Shown in pieces: positions 17,716 to 26,686 of a DNA stretch of 64,000 nucleotides. The number at the start of each line of letters is the position of its first letter. Position 1 is the first letter of the stretch. The notes under the pieces were generated by a model. The model had not been told where the DNA came from, ran no database searches, and saw only the letters and a list, made by a program, of their open reading frames with translations. The translations under genes were made by a program, and so were the position numbers. This DNA comes from Elioraea sp051860475 (GTDB taxonomy: Bacteria > Pseudomonadota > Alphaproteobacteria > Acetobacterales > Acetobacteraceae). The stretch spans positions 1 to 64,000 of the forward strand of contig NZ_JBHYDW010000002.1 of NCBI RefSeq assembly GCF_051860475.1. The letters run 5' to 3'.

Positions 17716-18383
17716 GGCGACGCGCGCTCGTCGCCGGCGGGCTGTCGCTGCTGGCGGCACCGGCGCGCGCGCGTGAGCCCGTGGATGTCGCGCTGGTGCT
17801 GGCGGCGGACGCGTCCGGCTCGATCGATGAGGACGAGCTTCGGCTCCAGAAGGAGGGGATCGCCAAGGCGGTGGCGGACGGCCGCGTGCTCGAGGCGATC
17901 CGCTCGCAGCCGCTCGGGCGCACCGCCTTCGCCTATGTCGAGTGGGGCTCGCCCGGCGGGGCGGCGACGATGGTGCCCTGGACGGTGGTCGGCGACGCCG
18001 AGGGGGTGGAAATCTTCGGCAGCGCGGTCGTGCGCGCGCCGCGCTCGGTGCAGTCCTGGAACGCGGTCGGTGATGCGATCGTGCATTCGGTGGCGCTGCT
18101 CGATGCCTGCCCCTGCGAGGCCACACGGCGCATCATCGATGTCTCGGGTGACGGTCCGGACCGGCGGAGCCTCACACCCGCGCCCGAGGCGCGCGACGCG
18201 GCGGTCGCCAAGGGCATCACCATCAATGCGCTGGCGATCATCCTGCGCCCCGCCATGCGCAGCCTGACCGGCTCCTACGCGCGCGAGGTGATCGGCGGCC
18301 CGGGCGCGTTCGTTGAGACCGCCGAGGGCCGCACCGAGTTCGTCAACGCGCTGCGCCGAAAGCTGATTCGCGAAATCGCATGA
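17712..18383 (+). CDS. DUF1194 (von Willebrand A-like) exported protein
   Basis: A 223-residue protein with an N-terminal signal (MRRRALVAGGLSLLAAPARA) followed by a VWA-like domain. The metal-site start DASGSID lies near residues 35-41, with later motifs RIIDVSGDG and FVNALRRKLIREI. This matches the DUF1194 family, common in alphaproteobacteria and of unknown role; VWA-like folds usually bind partner proteins through a metal ion. It overlaps the SDR gene upstream and the dehydrogenase remnant downstream, each by an ATGA. The family name is from memory of its pattern. Confidence 0.8.
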   Translation: MRRRALVAGGLSLLAAPARAREPVDVALVLAADASGSIDEDELRLQKEGIAKAVADGRVLEAIRSQPLGRTAFAYVEWGSPGGAATMVPWTVVGDAEGVEIFGSAVVRAPRSVQSWNAVGDAIVHSVALLDACPCEATRRIIDVSGDGPDRRSLTPAPEARDAAVAKGITINALAIILRPAMRSLTGSYAREVIGGPGAFVETAEGRTEFVNALRRKLIREIA

Positions 18384-18557
18384 CATCGCCGCGATTGCTG
18401 GTGAAGACGGGCGGCGAGCCCGCCCTGCCGGAATGGCGCGCGATCTTGGCCGGTCGGCCCCGAGATCCTGGTCTGCCTGCTCGCCGCCTCCAACGCGGCA
18501 ACACTCGCGCAACTGCCGCGCGGGGTCCGCGTGGTGAACGCGGCGCGTGGCTCCTGA
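18380..18557 (+). pseudogene. Remnant of a GhrA-like 2-hydroxyacid dehydrogenase gene
   Basis: An ATG at 18380 overlaps the DUF1194 stop as in a coupled operon gene, and the first frame reads MTSPRLLVKTGGEPALPEW. From about 18462 the sense continues in the next frame as EILVCLLAASNAATLAQLPRG and then VRVVNAARGS to a TGA at 18555-18557. These two pieces look like the start and a mid-protein segment of glyoxylate/hydroxypyruvate reductase A. About 100 intervening codons and the whole C-terminus are missing, and the frames differ. I read it as a gene reduced by internal deletion and frameshift. It is not an expressed enzyme. Confidence 0.6.
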
Positions 18558-18564
18558 GCGCGGC

Positions 18565-20148
18565 CTATCGCTTCTCGACGCCCCAGAACACCGGGATCGT
18601 GGTCTGGCGCAACCCGTGCACGTTGGTCCGGTGCGCGGCGAGCGTGCGGAACTGGCCGGCATTGATGTAGGGCAGCACCTCGTAGGCGCGCACGTGCACG
18701 GCATCGAGGATCGCGCGGCGCTTGGCCGGGTCGCGCTCCTCCCACCACGACCGGCGCAGCTCCTCTAGCCGCTGATCGCACGGCCAACCGGTGAGCCCGC
18801 CCTCGCAGGGGCTGGCGAGGTAGAGGTTGGTCAGCGGGTTCTGCCCGTCGAGCACGTTGGCGACCGTGACGAACAGGTTCCACCCGCCCTGGTCGGGCGC
18901 CTCGCGCCGGTTGCGCCGCTGCGTCAGGGTGGCCCAGTCCATCGTCGGCACGTCCATCGCGAGCCCGGCCTTGCCGAACGCCTCGGCCATGGTGAGCGTG
19001 GCGGCGTTGTTGATCGGGCTGTCGGCCGCGTTCATGAAGACGATGCGGCGCCCGTCATGGCCGGCCTCGCGCAGGAGCGCGCGCGCCTTCTCGATATCCG
19101 GCTCGCGCAATCCCACCGCACCGGCGTGGCTCTCCAGCGGCGAGTTGCAGAAGAAGTAGGCGGGACAGTAGGGCACCTGCTCGGAGGGGCGGACGCCGAC
19201 CGCGTTCAGCACGTCCTGCTGGTTGATCAGGTGCAACAGCGCGATCCGTGCGCGCGGGTCGTTGAATGGCGGATGGAGGTGGTTGATGCGCAGCCACACC
19301 ATGAACCCGACCGGGTTGAGCGCGAACAGGCGGATGTTACGGTTGCGCTCCAGAACCGGGACGAGATCCGGTGAGGGCTGCTCGATGAAGTCGATCTCGC
19401 CGGTCTGCAGCGCGGCGGCTGCGGTCGCCGCGTCGGGCATCGACAGCCACTCGATCCGTTCGAGCTTCGCGACCTTGCCGCCGGCGAGCCCGTCCGGCTC
19501 CTCCGCGCGCGGGCGATAGGCGGGGTTGCGCACATAGACCGCCCGCTGCCCGGCCTGCCACTCGTCGGCCTTGAAGATGAAGGGCCCCGAGCCCGTCGCG
19601 TCGGTGATCCCGGTCGTCGCGGGGGTCGAGGCGACGCGCTCGGGCATGATGAACAGGGCGCTGGCGGTGGGGCGAGCGAGCGCCTCCGTCACGAGGGCGA
19701 AGGGGCGGTTGAGGCGGATCGTGAAGGTCCGGTCGTCAACGACCTCCATCGCCGCGGTCGCGGCGGCGAGCGCACGGCCGACCACGTCGCGCTGGCTCCA
19801 GCGCCGGATCGAGGCGACCGCATCGGCCGCGCGTACAGGCTGGCCGTCATGGAAGGCGAGACCCTCGCGCAGGGTGAAGCGATGCGTCATCCCATCGGCG
19901 GACGCCTCGTGACGATCCACCATCTGCGGCTTCGCCTCGCCCTTGCTGTCGAGCGCGAAGAGCTGATCATAGACCATGAAGCCGTGGTTGCGCACGAAGG
20001 CCGCCGTCGAGACCACCGGGTCGAGGCTGGCGAGATCGTTGATCAGGACGATCCTGAGCGTGGACTGCGGTGCGGGCTGCGCAACGGACGGTGCGGCGAG
20101 CGATGCCGCGAGCGCCGCGGCCAGCAGACGGGTGGGCCAGGACGACAT
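18565..20148 (-). CDS. Family-5 ABC transporter solute-binding protein
   Basis: A 527-residue periplasmic binding protein of the SBP_bac_5 (dipeptide/oligopeptide/nickel) class. It has a signal peptide (MSSWPTRLLAAALAASLAAPSVAQ), the family motif GMTHRFTLREGLAFHDGQPV and RAADAVASIRRW, and the later segment FNDPRARIALLHLINQQDVL. I start at ATG 20148, with AGGAG 8-12 bases upstream. It lies 58 bp downstream of the MFS gene on the minus strand and has no permease or ATPase genes beside it. It may be an orphan receptor, possibly feeding the importer encoded at 23213-30190. The ligand is unknown. Confidence 0.9.
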   Translation of the reverse strand: MSSWPTRLLAAALAASLAAPSVAQPAPQSTLRIVLINDLASLDPVVSTAAFVRNHGFMVYDQLFALDSKGEAKPQMVDRHEASADGMTHRFTLREGLAFHDGQPVRAADAVASIRRWSQRDVVGRALAAATAAMEVVDDRTFTIRLNRPFALVTEALARPTASALFIMPERVASTPATTGITDATGSGPFIFKADEWQAGQRAVYVRNPAYRPRAEEPDGLAGGKVAKLERIEWLSMPDAATAAAALQTGEIDFIEQPSPDLVPVLERNRNIRLFALNPVGFMVWLRINHLHPPFNDPRARIALLHLINQQDVLNAVGVRPSEQVPYCPAYFFCNSPLESHAGAVGLREPDIEKARALLREAGHDGRRIVFMNAADSPINNAATLTMAEAFGKAGLAMDVPTMDWATLTQRRNRREAPDQGGWNLFVTVANVLDGQNPLTNLYLASPCEGGLTGWPCDQRLEELRRSWWEERDPAKRRAILDAVHVRAYEVLPYINAGQFRTLAAHRTNVHGLRQTTIPVFWGVEKR

Positions 20149-20206
20149 CGCGCCTCTCCTCGGGAATGCAGAGCCGTCACGATACCGCGCCCGTGCGGAA
20201 GCGCAA

Positions 20207-21364
20207 TCACTTCCCCCGCGAAGGATCGCGCGGCAGCAAAGCGAGGGAGACCACCGCGATCGCCGCAGCCGCGATGAAGAGCGGCGGATGTCTCTCCAGG
20301 CGTGCGAAGGCTGCCGCCGTGCTCCAGGCGCCGACCGCCTGGCCGATCGCGAACGCAATCGTCGCGGCGCGCCAGAATCGTGCGGCACCGGCGGGCCCGG
20401 CCAACTCCACCGCGCGGTTCAGCACCAGCGGCGGAATGCCGGGCGTGAGAGAACCCACCAGCAGGGCGGACAGGAACGCGGCTGGTGTGGTCGGGACAAT
20501 GGCCGGGAGCAGGATCGCGCTCGCCTGTACGACCACTGCGAGGTCCAGCGTGCGGCGGAAGCCAAGCCGATCGCCGATCCACCCACCCGCGATCGGCCCG
20601 ATCGCCGCGCCGATCCCGTAGACCACGAAGGCCGCCGAGCCGGCCGCAACCCCCGTGTCGAGGCCGCGCGCGACGTAGTCGGAGATCAGGATCATGTGCG
20701 GAATGACCGGGATCGCGTTCACGCCGTAGGCGAGCACGAGCCAGCGCAGCGGCCGTGCAGCCGCGCCGTCATGCGGCGGCGGGGGCGGCGGGGCCGGCGG
20801 CCAGCCGCGCCAGCCGATCGCAGCGAACAGCAGCGCCCCCAGGGCAAGCCCGTACCACGCGGTCGCCACGCCCACGCGCAGCAACGCCGGCAGCGCCGCG
20901 GAGGCCGAGACGATGCCGATGCCCACCCCCGCGAACACGATCCCGCCGACCCGCCCGCGTCGGGCGGGCGGCACTGCGGCAAGCAGAGAGGGCGGGCCGA
21001 GCACCATCAGCACCCCGCCCGTCAAGCCGGCGAATGCGCGCAGCGCGCCGAACACGATCAGCCCGGGCCGCAGCCCGCAGATCGCGAGCGACGCAGCGGT
21101 TGCCAGCATGGCACCGCGCATCAGGGCGGGCAGCGCGACCACGCGGCCGAGCGGACGAGCGATCATCGCGCCCACGAGATAGGCGATCAGGTTTGCCGCG
21201 CCGAGCCCGGCCGCCTCGCCCGGGGTGAACCAGCCCGCCGTGATCAGCGCCGGCAGCAGCGGCGTGTAGGCGAAGCGGCCGAGGCCGAGACCGACGAACA
21301 GCGCCGCAAGCCCGGCGAGCGCGGGGACGAGGACGGACGGGTGAGGATCAGGGATGCGGCTCAT
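20207..21364 (-). CDS. MFS transporter, YbfB/YjiJ-like
   Basis: A 385-residue integral membrane protein with about 12 hydrophobic segments. The N-terminal GLGLGRFAYTPLLPALI and the later GVLMVLGPPSLLAAV match the YbfB/YjiJ family of major facilitator permeases, whose substrates are mostly unknown. I take ATG 21364 as the start because the hydrophobic core begins at once after it; a longer open frame extends into the divergent intergenic space. It is divergent from the amidohydrolase-ABC operon and may be cotranscribed with the binding protein downstream. Confidence 0.85.
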   Translation of the reverse strand: MSRIPDPHPSVLVPALAGLAALFVGLGLGRFAYTPLLPALITAGWFTPGEAAGLGAANLIAYLVGAMIARPLGRVVALPALMRGAMLATAASLAICGLRPGLIVFGALRAFAGLTGGVLMVLGPPSLLAAVPPARRGRVGGIVFAGVGIGIVSASAALPALLRVGVATAWYGLALGALLFAAIGWRGWPPAPPPPPPHDGAAARPLRWLVLAYGVNAIPVIPHMILISDYVARGLDTGVAAGSAAFVVYGIGAAIGPIAGGWIGDRLGFRRTLDLAVVVQASAILLPAIVPTTPAAFLSALLVGSLTPGIPPLVLNRAVELAGPAGAARFWRAATIAFAIGQAVGAWSTAAAFARLERHPPLFIAAAAIAVVSLALLPRDPSRGK

Positions 21365-21553
21365 GGTGATCGGCCGAGTGTGCCACCTCGGCTTGACGGC
21401 ACAATTCGCCGCTGCCAGGACTATAAGCAAGAAGGGAACGCCGCCGGGGAGTTCGGGCATGAGATCATCCGTGCCGTCCGCGCGTGCAGGCATGTCCCTC
21501 GGGAAGGACCAAGAAGCCCGTGCGCCCGCGCGCCGTGGTGACTGGAGCGCGTG

Positions 21554-23203
21554 ATGGCAGGACTTGGCGTTGATCTGGTGGTGTCGGGCGGTCGCATCTG
21601 GTGCGGCCGCGACGCGGGCTTCGTCGAGGCGCTCGCGGTGGCAGGCGATTGCATCGTTGCCGCCGGCGCGCGCGATCGGATCGAACCACTCGCGGGTGTG
21701 GACACTCAGCGCATCGACCTCGCCGGCCGGCTCGCGATTCCGGCCTTCAATGAAGCGCATATGCACCTGCTGCCCTATGGGCTCGGCCTGTCACAGGTGA
21801 ACCTGCGCGCCGAGGAGGTGCGCACGCTCGACGAGGTGCTGAGGCGTGTGGGCGCGGCGGCAAAGGCGGCGCCGAAAGGAACCTGGGTGCTCGGCCGCGG
21901 CTACGATCACGGCGCGCTCGATGTCGGGCGGCACCCGACGGCAGCGGAACTCGACCGCGTCGCCCCCGACAACCCGGTCGCGATCCGGCGCACCTGCGGA
22001 CACATGATGGTGGCGAACGCCGCGGCGATGCGGCTCGCCGGGGTGGGGCACAACACGCCGAACCCCGAAGGCGGGGTGATCGAGCGCAAGGGCGGCGCGC
22101 TGACGGGCCTGTTCCAGGAGCGCGCGATGCGGCTGATCCTCGATCACGTGCCGCTGCCCGACCAGGCACGCATGGTCGAGGGCATCCGCGCCGCCTGCGA
22201 TGATCTGGCAAGCCGCGGCTTCGCCTCCGCCACCGACATGAATGTCGGCATGATCGCCGGCATGGCCGAGATCCCGGCCTATCGGCGCGCGCTCAGCGAG
22301 GGGGCGCTCTCTGTGCGCATGTGGCAGGTGCTCGCGGGCAATCCCGAGGGCATCGCGCAGACGGCGTGGACGCAGGGACTCCGGCCGATGGACGGCGACG
22401 AGAGGATGCGCTGGGGCGCGGTGAAAGTGTTCGCCGATGGGTCGGCCGGCGGGCTGACCGCCGCGTTCTTCGATCCGTATCTCGAGAGCGCGGGCGGCGG
22501 CACCGGCGTGTTCTGCTTCCCGAACGAGACCATGCATCACCTGCTCGGGCTCTATCACCGCCAGGGCTGGCAGCTCGACATCCACGCGATCGGCGATGCC
22601 GCGATCGAGCAGGTGCTGAGCGGGATGGAGGCGGCGGATACGCCCGAGCATCCTGTCGCCGGCCGACGCCACCGCATCGAGCATTGCGGCTTCCTGAACG
22701 CCGGCCAGCGGCGACGCATGAAGGCGCGCGGCATCCTGCCCGTCCCGCAGCCGGTGTTCATGTACGAGTTCGGCGACCTCTACGTGAAGAACCTGGGCCG
22801 CGAGCGGGCCGAGGCGGCCTATCCGATGCGTACCTGGGTGGAGGAGGGACACGAACCCTCGGCGAGTTCGGACGCCCCAGTCTCGACGGTCGATCCGTTC
22901 ATCAACCTGTTCACGATGCTGACGCGCAAGACCAACAGGGGCACCGTGCTCGGTCCGGACGAGACGCTGACCATGGAGCAGGCGCTGCACGCCTATACCC
23001 ATGCGGGCGCCTACAGCCAGTTCGCTGAGACCGCGCGCGGAACGATCGCACCGGGCATGCTCGCCGACATCGCGGCGATCTCGGCCGATCTGTTCGCGCT
23101 CGCGCCCGAGGACGTGCTGACAGCGCGCGCGGATCTGACGCTCCGCGGCGGTGCGGTGATCTTCGACCGCCACGGCGAGGTCGCCGCTGCGGCGGCCGAG
23201 TAG
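21554..23203 (+). CDS. YtcJ-like amidohydrolase
   Basis: A 549-residue metal-dependent amidohydrolase (amidohydrolase_3/YtcJ type). The N-terminal metal pair is in AFNEAHMHLLPYG, and later motifs are RTCGHMMVAN, IHAIGDAAIEQVL, RIEHCGFL and SSDAPVSTVDPF. The usual GFxDxHxH box reads AFNEAHMH, which keeps both histidines. The start is ATG 21554, six bases after GGAG; an in-frame GTG lies one codon earlier. No signal peptide is seen, so it acts in the cytoplasm. It is the first gene of an operon with a peptide-type ABC importer, 9 bp before dppB, so its substrate is probably imported by that system. Confidence 0.88.
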   Translation: MAGLGVDLVVSGGRIWCGRDAGFVEALAVAGDCIVAAGARDRIEPLAGVDTQRIDLAGRLAIPAFNEAHMHLLPYGLGLSQVNLRAEEVRTLDEVLRRVGAAAKAAPKGTWVLGRGYDHGALDVGRHPTAAELDRVAPDNPVAIRRTCGHMMVANAAAMRLAGVGHNTPNPEGGVIERKGGALTGLFQERAMRLILDHVPLPDQARMVEGIRAACDDLASRGFASATDMNVGMIAGMAEIPAYRRALSEGALSVRMWQVLAGNPEGIAQTAWTQGLRPMDGDERMRWGAVKVFADGSAGGLTAAFFDPYLESAGGGTGVFCFPNETMHHLLGLYHRQGWQLDIHAIGDAAIEQVLSGMEAADTPEHPVAGRRHRIEHCGFLNAGQRRRMKARGILPVPQPVFMYEFGDLYVKNLGRERAEAAYPMRTWVEEGHEPSASSDAPVSTVDPFINLFTMLTRKTNRGTVLGPDETLTMEQALHAYTHAGAYSQFAETARGTIAPGMLADIAAISADLFALAPEDVLTARADLTLRGGAVIFDRHGEVAAAAAE

Positions 23204-23212
23204 ATCGCGGCG

Positions 23213-24154
23213 ATGCTGCAGCACATCCTCCGCCGTCTGCTCACCGCCGTGCCGGTGATGTTCGGCGTGCTGCTGATCGGCTTCGTGCTGCTGCAAGTCG
23301 TGCCGACCGATCCGGCGACGGTGCGCGCGGGGCCGATGGCCACGCCGGACGTGATCGAAGCGATCCGCCGCGATCTCGGCCTCGACCGGCCGATCTGGGA
23401 GCAGTTCCTGCGCTATCTCTGGCGGCTTGCGCAGGGCGATCTCGGCGTCTCGATCATCAACAACGTCCCCGTCGCGCAGGAGCTCGGCGCGACCATCGGC
23501 CCGACACTCGAGCTGATGGTCGCCGCGCTCGTGTGGTCGATCCCGCTTGGCATCCTGCTCGGCACCGTCGCGGCCTATTGGCGCGGCAGCCTGTTCGACC
23601 GCGCGGTGATGGCCTTCGCTGTGGCCGGCGTGTCGATCCCGGTGTTCTTTGTCGGCCTCGTGCTGATCTGGTTCGTCGGCTTCAAGTGGCAGCTCTTGCC
23701 GTTCACCGGCCGCGGTGGGCCGATCTGGACGATCGACGGGCTCAAGGCGATCGCGCTGCCGGCGCTGACGCTCGGCGGCGTGTTCGTCGGCCCGATCGCG
23801 CGCATGACCCGCACGGCCGTGCTCGACGTGCTGTCCGCCGATCATGTGCGCACGGCACGCGCCAAGGGTCTCGCCGAGCGTCTCGTGGTGCTGCGCCATG
23901 CGCTGCGCAATGCGCTGATCCCGGTCGTCACCTTGATCGGGCTGCAGATCGGCTTCCTGCTCGGCGGCGCAGTCATCACCGAGACGATCTTCTCCTGGCC
24001 GGGCGTCGGGCGGCTCGCGGTCGGCGCGATCCTCTCCTCCGACTTCCCGATGGCGCAGGGCACCATCATCGTACTCTCGCTCGGGTTCATCGTGATCAAC
24101 CTGATCGTCGATGTGCTCTACGCCGTGCTCGACCCGCGGGTGCGCGCGTCATGA
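23213..24154 (+). CDS. ABC transporter permease, DppB/OppB type
   Basis: A 313-residue inner-membrane permease with the family start LRRLLTAVPVMFGVLLIGFVLLQ. Residues that follow define a periplasmic segment (GPMATPDVIEAIRRDLGLDRP). The EAA-like cytoplasmic loop is DHVRTARAKGLAERLVVLRHALRNAL. The C-terminus LIVDVLYAVLDPRVR is also characteristic. It overlaps the next permease gene by 4 bp (ATGA). Together they form the membrane channel of an oligopeptide-, dipeptide- or nickel-type importer. Substrate range cannot be read from the permease. Confidence 0.94.
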   Translation: MLQHILRRLLTAVPVMFGVLLIGFVLLQVVPTDPATVRAGPMATPDVIEAIRRDLGLDRPIWEQFLRYLWRLAQGDLGVSIINNVPVAQELGATIGPTLELMVAALVWSIPLGILLGTVAAYWRGSLFDRAVMAFAVAGVSIPVFFVGLVLIWFVGFKWQLLPFTGRGGPIWTIDGLKAIALPALTLGGVFVGPIARMTRTAVLDVLSADHVRTARAKGLAERLVVLRHALRNALIPVVTLIGLQIGFLLGGAVITETIFSWPGVGRLAVGAILSSDFPMAQGTIIVLSLGFIVINLIVDVLYAVLDPRVRAS

Positions 24155-25041
24155 GCACGGCCGCCGCCACCGACACGCCGATCCTCGTCCCGGCCTCGGA
24201 CACGCCGCCTCCGCGCGCGGGTCTGCTGCGGCGCCTGTTCACCGAGCCGGGCGCGGCCATCGCCGCGGTCATGGCGATCACCTTCGTGCTCGCCGCGGTG
24301 TTCGCGCCGTGGCTCGCCGGTGCCGATCCCTACGAGACCAACCTGCGCGCCACGCTGCGCCCCCCCGGCGGCGAGTACTGGCTCGGCACGGACGTGCAGG
24401 GCCGCGACCTAGTGGTGCGATGCCTGTACGGGCTGCGCCTGACGCTGCTGATGGGCCTGGTCGCCGTGGCGGTCGGCGGCAGCATCGGCATCCTGATCGG
24501 CTTCCTCGCCGCCTTCTATCGTCGCGTCGATGGCCTCCTGATGCGGCTGATGGACATGCTGCTGTCGTTCCCCGCGATCCTGTTCGGGCTCGCGATCGCG
24601 GCAATCTTCGGCCCGGGCGTGTTCGCGATCGTGGTCGCGATGTCGATCGCCACCGTGCCGCTGATGGCGCGCATCGTCCGCGGCGCGGCCCTCGTGGTGA
24701 TGAAGCAGGACTACATCGATGCCGCGCGCGCGGTCGGGATGAGCGACGCGCGGCTGATCTGGCGCCATGTCGCGCCGAACTGCCTGAGCCCGATCTTCGT
24801 GTTCGCGACCCTCCGGTTCGGCCAGGTGATCCTGCTCGGCTCCGGGCTGTCGTTCCTCGGCCTCGGCGCGCAGCCGCCGACGGCAGAGCTCGGCGCGATG
24901 GCCTCCGAGGGACGCAACTTCCTGTTCTTCGCACCGCACATCTCAGTGGTGCCGAGCGTCCTGATCTTCCTCGTGGTGCTGGCGTTCAACGTGCTCGGCG
25001 ATGCCCTGCGCGACGCGCTGGACCCGAGGCTGCGCATCTGA
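24151..25041 (+). CDS. ABC transporter permease, DppC/OppC type
   Basis: A 296-residue partner permease. It has the DppC-type N-terminal helix followed by PRPPGGEYWLGTDVQGRD-like sequence (here LRPPGGEYWLGTDVQGRDL) and five further membrane helices. The cytoplasmic loop is DYIDAARAVGMSDARLIWRHVAPN, and the C-terminus is NVLGDALRDALDPRLRI. The ATG at 24151 overlaps the upstream permease stop. The binding-protein gene follows after 23 bp. Confidence 0.94.
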   Translation: MSTAAATDTPILVPASDTPPPRAGLLRRLFTEPGAAIAAVMAITFVLAAVFAPWLAGADPYETNLRATLRPPGGEYWLGTDVQGRDLVVRCLYGLRLTLLMGLVAVAVGGSIGILIGFLAAFYRRVDGLLMRLMDMLLSFPAILFGLAIAAIFGPGVFAIVVAMSIATVPLMARIVRGAALVVMKQDYIDAARAVGMSDARLIWRHVAPNCLSPIFVFATLRFGQVILLGSGLSFLGLGAQPPTAELGAMASEGRNFLFFAPHISVVPSVLIFLVVLAFNVLGDALRDALDPRLRI

Positions 25042-25064
25042 ACAACGTCGGAAGGGAGACGAGC

Positions 25065-26666
25065 ATGCGACGAACGATGAGAGGACTTCTGATCGCGGCG
25101 GCCGGCGCGATCACGCTGGTCGCAACCGGCGAGGCGTTCGCCCAGGCAACACCGCGCAACACGCTGGTGGTGCTGCGTGAGATCGACGCCGACCGCTACG
25201 ATCCGCACAAGGTGACCGCCTTCGCCGCCGGCGAGGTCATCTACATGATGACCGACACGCTGGTGTCGATGGACTGGGACCAGACCACCGTGAAGCCGGG
25301 GCTGGCCAAGTCCTGGACCGTCAGTGAGGACGGCAAGCTTTACACCTTCACGCTGCGCGATGACGTGACGTTCTGCGACGGGCGCCGGATGACCGCGCAT
25401 GACGTCGTCTACTCGCTGAACCGCTGGATCGATCCGGCCACGCGCAGCCCGGTGCGCTGGCGCGCCGGCCCGGTGAAGGAGATTCGCGCCAAGGACGACG
25501 TCACGGTCGAGTACGAACTGAACGAGCCCTTCGCGGAGCTGCTGTTCCAGCTCACCCTCTACTTCGCCGGCATCATCGACAAGAACACGGTCGAGCGGCT
25601 CGGCGAGAATTTCGGCGCGCAGGGCTTCAACGGCACCGGGCCGTATTGCTGGGTGTCCTGGACACCGCGCCAGGACCTCGTGCTGCAGAAGCACCCGACC
25701 TACACCTGGGGTCCGCCGATCTACGAGAACCCGAGCCCGCAGATCGAGCGAGTGATCTGGCGCGTGATCCCCGATCCGAACACGCGCATGGCGGCGATGC
25801 AGACCGGCCAGGGCGACGCCACGCAGCACATCCCGACGTTTGCGCTCGAGGCGCTGAGGCGCGTGCCGGGGATGACAGTGCAGCAGCAGCCAAACTACTT
25901 CGTCGACTTCTTTCTCGGCTTCAAGGTCGACAAGCCCGTGGTCAGCGACCCAGTGATCCGCCGCGCGATCAACCTCGCGGTCGATCGCGACGCGTTGGTG
26001 CAGGCGACCTTCTTCGGCGCCGCCGACCCGATGAAGAGCCTGATCCATCCTGCCGCGCCCGGCTTCGATCCCGAGGCGAAGGCACGTCACCCCGGCCATG
26101 ATCCGGCCGAGGCGCGCCGGATCCTGGACGAGGCCGGCTGGCGCCCGGGGCCGGACGGCATCCGGGTAAAGGACGGGCAGCGCGCCTCGTTCCTCACCTA
26201 CAGCATCTCGACCCAGATCAACCGCCAGATCACCGAGTCGATGCAGGCCGACCTGCGCCGGATCGGTATCGAGATGCGCATCCAGATGTTCGACGCGACG
26301 GTCGCCTGGGGGCGGCTCGCGACGCAGGAGTTCGACGCGTTCACCATGTCCTACCCCTACGTCTCGGCCACGGACGCGCTGAACCTCTACTTCCGCAGCG
26401 AGGCCGCACCCTCGCCGAACCGCATGAACTGGAAGAACGAGCAGACCGATGCCTGGCTGCGCGAGGCACGCTCGGCGCTTGATGCGGCGACGCGCCAGCA
26501 GGCGGTGGCGAACATCCAGCGTCAGCTCACCGAGGCGTCGGTGTGGTTCCCGGTCGCGCACTCGCAGCTCTGGCTGGCGACTGGCCCGCGCGTCGCGGGC
26601 GCGCGTCCGCATGGCGTGTACAGCGCAGCCCTCTACAAGGGGCTCGACATCCGGCTGACGCGCTGA
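25065..26666 (+). CDS. Family-5 ABC transporter solute-binding protein
   Basis: A 533-residue periplasmic binding protein of the SBP_bac_5 class with a clear signal peptide (MRRTMRGLLIAAAGAITLVA to AFAQ). Family motifs include KLYTFTLRDDVTFCDGRRMT, AHDVVYSLNRWIDP and SDPVIRRAINLAVDRDALV. It lies between the permease genes and the second amidohydrolase in the operon, so it is the cognate receptor. It is only distantly similar to the binding protein at 18565-20148. The ligand is unknown. The flanking amidohydrolases suggest an amide, ureido or cyclic nitrogen compound. Confidence 0.93.
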   Translation: MRRTMRGLLIAAAGAITLVATGEAFAQATPRNTLVVLREIDADRYDPHKVTAFAAGEVIYMMTDTLVSMDWDQTTVKPGLAKSWTVSEDGKLYTFTLRDDVTFCDGRRMTAHDVVYSLNRWIDPATRSPVRWRAGPVKEIRAKDDVTVEYELNEPFAELLFQLTLYFAGIIDKNTVERLGENFGAQGFNGTGPYCWVSWTPRQDLVLQKHPTYTWGPPIYENPSPQIERVIWRVIPDPNTRMAAMQTGQGDATQHIPTFALEALRRVPGMTVQQQPNYFVDFFLGFKVDKPVVSDPVIRRAINLAVDRDALVQATFFGAADPMKSLIHPAAPGFDPEAKARHPGHDPAEARRILDEAGWRPGPDGIRVKDGQRASFLTYSISTQINRQITESMQADLRRIGIEMRIQMFDATVAWGRLATQEFDAFTMSYPYVSATDALNLYFRSEAAPSPNRMNWKNEQTDAWLREARSALDAATRQQAVANIQRQLTEASVWFPVAHSQLWLATGPRVAGARPHGVYSAALYKGLDIRLTR

Positions 26667-26686
26667 GCCGCTGACAGGAGACCGGC

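Noticed and set aside
18565..20388. Longer start for the minus-strand binding protein at 20388
   Set aside because: It would place an Arg-rich segment before a clear signal peptide that starts at 20148 with a good AGGAG site.
21380..21430. TTGACG and TATAAG as a promoter for the amidohydrolase-ABC operon
   Set aside because: The spacing is about 23 bases, too long for a standard -35/-10 pair.
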